Below, piece after piece: positions 57,647 through 64,000 of a stretch of 64,000 nt of DNA. The translations under genes were made by a program, and so were the position numbers. The notes beneath the pieces are model-generated. The model had not been told where the DNA came from. It searched no databases and was given only the letters and a program-made list of their open reading frames with translations. Position 1 is the stretch's first letter. Each line of letters opens with the position of its first letter. This DNA comes from Nectonema munidae (taxonomy: Eukaryota; Nematomorpha; Nectonematoida; Nectonematidae). The stretch is taken from contig JAUIRK010000889.1 in assembly GCA_030549495.1 (NCBI GenBank), forward strand, positions 124,001-188,000, given 5' to 3'.

Positions 57647-59124
57647 GCTTGACAATGTTAGTTTTGATATTAATAGAATTAACTATATGATCAACACTTT
57701 AAGCCGTCCCTCTCTCTTACTAACTATATTGGAATAAGTTTTGACACATTTATCTGGTTTTTCAAGTGCTTTATAATTCGATAATAATAATAAAGACATT
57801 TTGTCTATGAAAACATCTTTCACATCTGATAAGATATCCTTAACAATACTCGCCTATCTTCTTTTATTTTGTTTAAATAATGACCCTCTATATTTTTTAA
57901 GGCTGTAACCAAATCACTATTATAAATAGCATCATTCGGCTTAGCACGTTTAGCAGTTGGACAATCTACGATACAAATAAAATTAAAGCAAAGGTAGCTC
58001 TTACTAACACAATTAAAGATAAAAATATAACAAAATGAAAAAAGAATGTAAAAAAATAGAATGAGTTAATAACTATTAAAAGGTTAATTAAAGGTCAGGA
58101 AACACAATCAATTCAGCAATTTTTTTTCTATCTTTTGTTGTATATAAGTGTAAAAAAAATTAGGAAAATATATCGAAAAAATATAATGGAAAACATCTCA
58201 TCGAAAATGTCTAGTTTAAAAAATCGAAAAACATAATTGCCAAAGAAATTATAATGGTAAAATTATTACGCTAATTCTAACCCTAACCATGAAATTCAAG
58301 TATAAAAAGTTAAATTTTTATTTCAAGGTACATAGGGGGGGGGGGGCACAGGCACATCAAGGTACATGAGGGGACACGGCCCCTCAGGCCCCAGCTTAGC
58401 TACGTCTCTGATACACAGACACAGGCTAGCACAAACGTATACTTTAATTAATTGTTTGTTTACATATTCATTGTTTTCAAAATTTTCAATGTTATGGGTC
58501 TAATTGACCCTAGAAATTTTAATGTAACAAAGTTATTTTTTCTCCAGTCATGAGCTAAAGTTTTTTAAATTTGTTTAAAATATATCAAATTCAAAGTATA
58601 GAACAAATTCACAAATAACTAGCTCAAAAAATTTTTTTAGATATGAATTTTATTTTAAAATCTTGTCTGGGTCGAATTGCCGCGAAAGCAAATAGAAGGG
58701 TTAAAAACTGCAAAAACATATCTTTTTAAAAACATTTTTCAGAATTATATAATATTTTATCTTATCCTTGAATTTTAAAAATTTGTGCATAAACTATATT
58801 CTTTCAAAAGCTTGAAAATTCGGAAGTTACGTTATAATTTATCAGGAGTGTCTATATTTAAAAATGTTAGAACCAGACAGATTATTATTATTATCTTGTC
58901 TCTCTCTTACTCTTCTCGTATTAACTTCGATATTTTACCAATTCACTAGAATGCCTAGAGATTTCATGTAATTCCTAGGAATTTCATGAAATAACTGGAG
59001 TCTTCATTTAGTAAATATTTTAATAAAATGAAGCAGCGATTTGACAAATTGCCCAAAATTTTGAGATCAAATATCCATATGTTTCTGAATTTGCCATGAA
59101 TCTTTTTTATTTATTTTTCTTCAG
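57647..59124. other. No exon seen; one GC-rich element end
   Basis: AT-rich DNA. At 58337-58412 there is a G-run followed by ACACGGCCCCTCAGGCCCC and AGCTTAGCTACGTCTCTG, whose complement (CAGAGACGTAGCTAAGCTGG) looks like a hAT-type end without a partner. Confidence 0.45.
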
Positions 59125-59492
59125 GAAGATAAATGTCAAAAAGTTTAAATCTGTATGGTCTTCAAAAAATCCCCAAGAACTACCTACATTTCAACTTCAA
59201 CGTCTCCTTCCCGAAATCACGGCTTCTTATTCTGGACCAAATGGCGGAATTCTGAATCTTTCGCCCCTCCCTCAATCATTTTTTTCAAAGCAAAACTACC
59301 AATCCACGCTACCATATGGCAATATTGTGCAATACGCTCTACAACCCGAACAAGAACTTTCGCAGTTTACAACCGGTCTTTTTTCTCTATCCCAAGCTAG
59401 CTCGCATTTTCTACCACCGCACTCAAGGAAAACATCATCATCTACATCATCATCATCATCCTACTCATCAACCGCAAAAACTTTAAAAGATT
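59125..59492 (+). CDS. Exon of an unidentified host gene (downstream of 48229-48672)
   Basis: A strong acceptor (TTTATTTATTTTTCTTCAG, ending 59124) and a consensus donor GTAAGTG at 59493 bound a 368-bp exon. Protein: KINVKKFKSVWSSKNPQELP, TFQLQRLLPEITASYSGPNG, then ILNLSPLPQSFFSKQN, a Gln/Tyr-rich part, LPPHSRKT and a serine run before AKTLKD. The exon begins with one base that completes the codon left open by the exon at 48229-48672 and ends with one base of a codon, so another exon should follow. The Ser/Pro/Gln-rich composition is like the disordered part of a regulatory or scaffold protein; I do not recognise a domain. Confidence 0.65.
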
Positions 59493-61357
59493 GTAAGTGT
59501 AAGATTTCATTTTAAATCTTACAGACCCATATGTCACACAAATTTAAGACACATAAGGATAACGTTTATGTATTTATATTGGGGTTCAGGGACAATTCAG
59601 CCAGTCTGAATTCACCTGTTTACATATTTGGAAGTAAGTGCTAATTAAAGAGTAACAACTTTTTTACAGCGAAATTGTTTTTTGTGCACATCCAAATATT
59701 GTTGATTAACAATTTAGTAATATGAGTGATTTTTATTTTAGTAATAATTTTTTAATCAATAGCAATTGATGATTGATTTGTTCAATAAGAACACTTCTAA
59801 TAAGGCCATCAATGTCCGTTCCAAGTCTTGTAGAGTCTAGAAGTTTTACGTTATATTTTTTGTTCAACTATTTATAAAATTTTTGTGTTTTAATTAGACT
59901 AATTTTTAAACTTGTAGTAATTTTGTAGGGATAATGAAATTTTTTATTTTCACTTCAAAATTTATACTCTCTAAAAATTATAAATTTTTTGAATATTTAA
60001 AAAACATGAATAAAATGACAAGCGAAGAAATAATATAATCTTTAAAATTTGCAATTTTTTATCAATATTTCGGAAAGTCTTCGATTTACAATTTTTTTGC
60101 AAATATTGATCTTTCTGAAGATCACAAAATGAGACAAGAGAACTGATTCTTAAAAAAATTCAAATTCAATTTTCTTTACGTTAATTTTTAGATGTTATAC
60201 ATTGTTTAAAAAAAGGACTAACATGAATATTTTTCTACATAAAATTTAAATATTCCTATTTTATTAGCGATTAAAACTTGATTAAGTGTAATCAAGTTAA
60301 TCAGCTAACTAATTCGCTAACTAGCTAATAACTATAACCAACTTCGCTCAAACTTTTTGTCACGAAACTTACAGATTATATTAAGTCAAACATTACTATT
60401 TGAATTTTTATTCCTTCTAGAATGATTTACTTTTGGATAATTTCGTTTAAACATATCTTTTTATTATTTTTAAAAAGTTGCCCACGCACTAAAAAATGTA
60501 TTTAAAAATAAGAAAAAAAATATAAAAAAAAAATTTTGTAAAAGAAATTAGAAACAAAGTTAAAAAATGCAATAATTAACATTCATACTTTGATTAAGAT
60601 TTCTTGTAATCTACTTTCTTTATACTAAATATCGTTTTGATTCAATAAATTGAAGCGCGTGATCATTCTCAAAAAATATTTTCCATCAAAAAAGCGTATT
60701 ATTTCTAGAATGTGTTCTTTTTAAGCATTTTTCTAGGATAAATGTGCCGCATTTTTATTGGTCCTTTGTGAAGATATAATTATTATCTGAAAGCTTGTGT
60801 CATTTTGAAACGGATTTTCAACTATTCAATTTCAGATCATGTGGAAAAGTTTCATAAGTTATTTTTTTATATCGAAAATGGAGATACCTACTTACAAAAC
60901 TGCATTTCCTTGCTTTCCTGACAAAATTGATTTGTTATTGTGCGGTCTTTCTACTCAAATCCTTTCTTCTTTTGTTTGATGCCTCATCATGGTGTGTGCA
61001 TGAAATTTTTGAAAAGTGTCAAATAAAAAATAAAGCCTTGCCTTAAAAAAAACTCCCACCAGGGAATACACAAAGAGTTTGTGAGGTTGTTCTTTTTCAA
61101 TATTGATTCCTCCTTCTACTCCTACACTCAACTTGATCATTTTTTTTGATTTAACACAAAGATTTTTTTCTTTCCTTCTTGAGTGTTTTAATATTTTATT
61201 TGGATATGCCAAAAGACATTGACGTGGATGTCAATATTTGAGTTGGTAGATTTTTTTGATATATTTGCATTTATTTATATTCACTGATTTGATTGACTTT
61301 TTTTTGCATACACAAATAGGCTGAAACCGCTCCACATTGAATATCTTAGCGACCATG
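59493..61357. other. No exon seen
   Basis: AT-rich DNA. If the host gene continues, the next exon (phase 1) lies to the right, possibly beyond the window. A frame at 60955-61212 on the minus strand is not convincing. Confidence 0.4.
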
Positions 61358-61509
61358 AAGGTAAAAGTACTGTGGGCTGTTTTCACCGAGAAGGCACAAT
61401 TGGACCGCTTGTATCGAACTATGAGAAAAGTAGACTTGACGCGGGATCGAACCCAGGACCTTTAGTTATCAAAACTCAGTAGTATCTAACTAACCTTACT
61501 CACACCCTA
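61358..61509 (-). mobile_element. tRNA-derived SINE, copy 4
   Basis: The minus strand starts TAGGGTGTGAGTAAGGTTAG, a tRNA-like head. Then come the B box GGGTTCGATCCC, CATAGTTCGATACAAGCGGT, CCTTCTCGGTGAAAACAG and a GTACTTTTACCTT end. This is the best-preserved copy and a good guide to the family consensus. Confidence 0.9.
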
Positions 61510-61688
61510 TTTTTTTTCTTATAAAAACACTATATTACTTTTTATAAAAAGTGTTCATTTGTACGGTACTTATTAGTGAATAGATTTATAACTAGGATTT
61601 GTTTTTAAAATTGAATTGAGACGTAGCGTCTTTTGCCAGTGACGGAATTAAACCTCTATTTTTGAGCGAGTAAATGCATTTTCTAACT

Positions 61689-63639
61689 TAGTGGTTCCCA
61701 ACCTTTTTCTTCCCAACGCCCGGCTTAATTAAATTTTTTTCCCACCGCCCACCTATTTCTAACACTTCAAAAAGTAGAAAAATAAAATACTATTTTGTAT
61801 AAAAAGTAAACAAAAACCAGGTTAAAAACTTTTTATATGAAATAAATTAAAAAAATATGAACAATGAAATTTTTTTGAAAATTTAATGGTTTCCTTGCGG
61901 CTGGTCATTTTTTGTTATTACACTGAAATTAGGCTGCATATTTGTAGGTTTAAGTCTTAAGCCGCCTGTTTCATCTATTTTCAGCTTATTTCTTTGTTTA
62001 TTTTTCAAATATACCGCAACACTGAAACCTGTTTCTACCAAGAATGTGGAAGGAAAGGCAGAAAATAAAATTTTGATTTCTTGCCAAAGGTTTGGGTATA
62101 AAAATCGCCTCTCTATCCAGAATTTTTCATATGTTGACAGAGTGAACAAAGCTTTTGCTTCAATGTCATTTTGCAAGTCAATCATTTCTTCTTGAATTTT
62201 GTAATTAATTTGTTCGACATCACACTTGAAAGGATCAAAACACCACTCAGGAACTTGAATAACAATTAAGTCTTTAAATCTTTGTTCCATTTCGGATTTT
62301 AATAAATGTATGTGATACAAGTACACTTTTACAGCATCATTATCAATTTCCATTCCTTCTTTGGAAATAGAATTAAGATTAGGAAACTGATGAAAATCAC
62401 GACGGCATAAACTTGAAGCAAATATCTCTAATTTTCTGATGAACCCACCAATAGTTCCTTTAGCCTTTATTAGATTTGAAGATTTTCCTTGAAGTTTGAG
62501 ATTAACGTCATTCAATTTTCCAAAAATATCGGCCAGATAAGCAATATCGTTTTTAATTAAACTTATGTTGTCATATGTTTCCTTATCCTTATCTTTAAAA
62601 AATCAAAAAATCTTTGGAGACAATTTCCTTTTGAGAGCCATCTCACTTCTGTGTGGATTAAAAGAGAGCTAAACTCTTCTTCATTATTCCTACAAAGATT
62701 TTGAAAAATCCTATCCTTAAGTGAGCTTCTCTTTATTTTATTAACTGCTTTTATAACAATTTGTAAGGATTCAAAAAGGCTTGGTGACATCATTTTGCCA
62801 ACAAGATGTTGTCTATGAATCACACAGTAAATTGTTAAAATTTCTTGACAAATTCTTTCTAAATGAGCTAAAAAACCTTTATATCGGCCAACCATTGACT
62901 GTGCGCCGTCTGTTGCACACGCTAAAATATTTTTCAATGAAATGCCTTTTTCAAGAAAAAAGTTTTCTACAACTTTAAAAATTGTTGAGCCCTTTGTATC
63001 ACTAACGAAAGAGTTCGCAAATAAAAATTCCTCTGTAATTTCTGAATTGCAATTGATGAATCTCACATATGCAAGCAAAATCGACTGATTGCTGATCATT
63101 ATAGATTCATCTACCAGTAAAACAAATTCTTTAAACTTTAACTGGTCACCTAATGTAGTTTCTACATTTTTTGACATTTCATTAATTCTTGCCAATACTG
63201 TGTTGTTACTCAAAAGAACAAATGAAAGTAAATTGTTATCACCTGAACGAATCATTGTGCCAACCAATTCTTAGATACAATGTAGTATCAAATTTTCCCC
63301 AATATTATGGGGATTGCCTGTTTTTGCAATAAGTAGAGAAATTTTGTATGATGTCAAAAGTCCATTTTCAAGATTACTTGAATTTTTAAAATTATTAAAA
63401 TTCAAGCATTGTTTTTTATGTTTTTCTTTCAAGTTTTTGAAATACAGTTCATCTTTATTAACTTTGTCAGGATGATTTTTTTCCAAATGGTTACTTAATC
63501 AGGAAGGCTTCATCGCTTCATTAGAAAATGTTTTACCACAAATTAAACATAGAGGTAACTTATCATTACTGGGACATTGAGTGAAACCAAACTTTAAATA
63601 TTCTGAAGAATATTGACGAAGTTTTCTCTTTTCAGACAT
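61689..63639 (-). mobile_element. hAT element, ZBED5/SCAND3-like, near-complete transposase
   Basis: ATG at 63639 starts MSEKRKLRQYSSEYLKFGFT and a BED-type finger (CLICGKTFSNEAMKPS, then LSNHLEKNHP). In the same frame come LVDESIMISNQSILLAYVRF, LACATDGAQSMVGRYKGFLA, YCVIHRQHLVGKMMSPSLF and HTEVRWLSKGNCLQRFFDFL. After a one-base loss near 62580 it continues KDKDKETYDNISLIKNDIAY to the dimerisation block ETGFSVAVYLKNKQRNKLKI and a stop at 61883. Only two nonsense codons (TGA at codon 47, TAA at codon 123) and one frameshift interrupt some 580 codons. The left end TAGTGGTTCCCAACC (61689-61703) is hAT-like; the right end is not seen and may lie beyond 64000. Confidence 0.9.
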
Positions 63640-64000
63640 TCAAACTGTGAAACGTGAATTAAATTCTTAAATATCCAATTAAGCATTGTAAAATTATTTG
63701 GTAAGATTGAGTAATTTTAGAATATAAATATATATTTAAAATCTTTTTTGTTTCTCATTTTGGGAATATTATGACTTATTGTATTTCAGAATATAAAATG
63801 CTTCCTGAGCAGTGACGATTCTGATTTTCAAAAGTGTATGGGCATCACAGAAGCCAACTTTTCAATTTATTAAACTCATAATTTTCTAAGAATTAACAAT
63901 CTCACTTGTTTCAATTATATTAATGCATTATTTTGATGTGCTTTTTTTTATTTAACTCAAATCATCATCGAAATTATTTGAGGACTTTCTTGAAACTATA
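63640..64000. other. 5' flank of the hAT element, window end
   Basis: AT-rich; the right terminal repeat of the hAT should be here or beyond, but I could not find a complement of TAGTGGTTCCCAACC. Confidence 0.4.

Overview
The window reads as nuclear DNA of an AT-rich animal, most likely an invertebrate and perhaps an arthropod. Three things suggest this: genes with GT-AG introns, a full animal PYROXD1 protein, and a dense mixture of hAT, piggyBac, CR1/Jockey-type LINE and tRNA-derived SINE copies. CGGBP1-like hAT elements are, from memory, frequent in sea-louse copepods, so a copepod is one guess; no single sequence proves it. There are no bacterial operons, no CRISPR arrays and no rRNA genes.

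Layout. 1-4 kb is mostly gene-free and holds a small rearranged foldback. 4.0-5.6 kb carries the one confident complete host gene, PYROXD1, here in a single exon. 6.7-8.7 kb holds a LINE copy in two opposed halves. 9.9-11.8 kb is a decayed piggyBac transposase. 12.8-13.5 kb is a 150-bp tandem repeat, followed at 13.6-15.5 kb by a second LINE in two opposed halves. 16.0-16.7 kb is one copy of a repeat that recurs at 55.6 kb. 18-38 kb is a field of hAT, piggyBac and MITE fossils plus foldbacks, with no convincing host gene.

39.3-44.7 kb is a nested block. A hAT element of the ZBED5 type has a perfect 8-bp target duplication (GTATAGAC at 39330 and 44673). It contains a piggyBac transposase gene with a well-formed intron, and a tRNA-derived SINE lies just upstream of that gene. 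48.2-59.5 kb appears to be part of a second, unidentified host gene: two exons (48229-48672 and 59125-59492) match in splice phase across a 10.45-kb intron filled with transposons. 61.7-64 kb holds another ZBED5-like hAT copy with few lesions.

I found no obvious new defence or metabolic system. The most interesting items are: the nested hAT block with its intron-bearing piggyBac copy, which lacks one catalytic aspartate and has two full TGACGTCA palindromes in its intron; two LINE copies that both look like twin-priming inversions; a G-run/C-run hairpin that shows a compensatory base-pair change between tandem copies; the phase-matched two-exon host gene; and several non-autonomous elements still bounded by exact target-site duplications.
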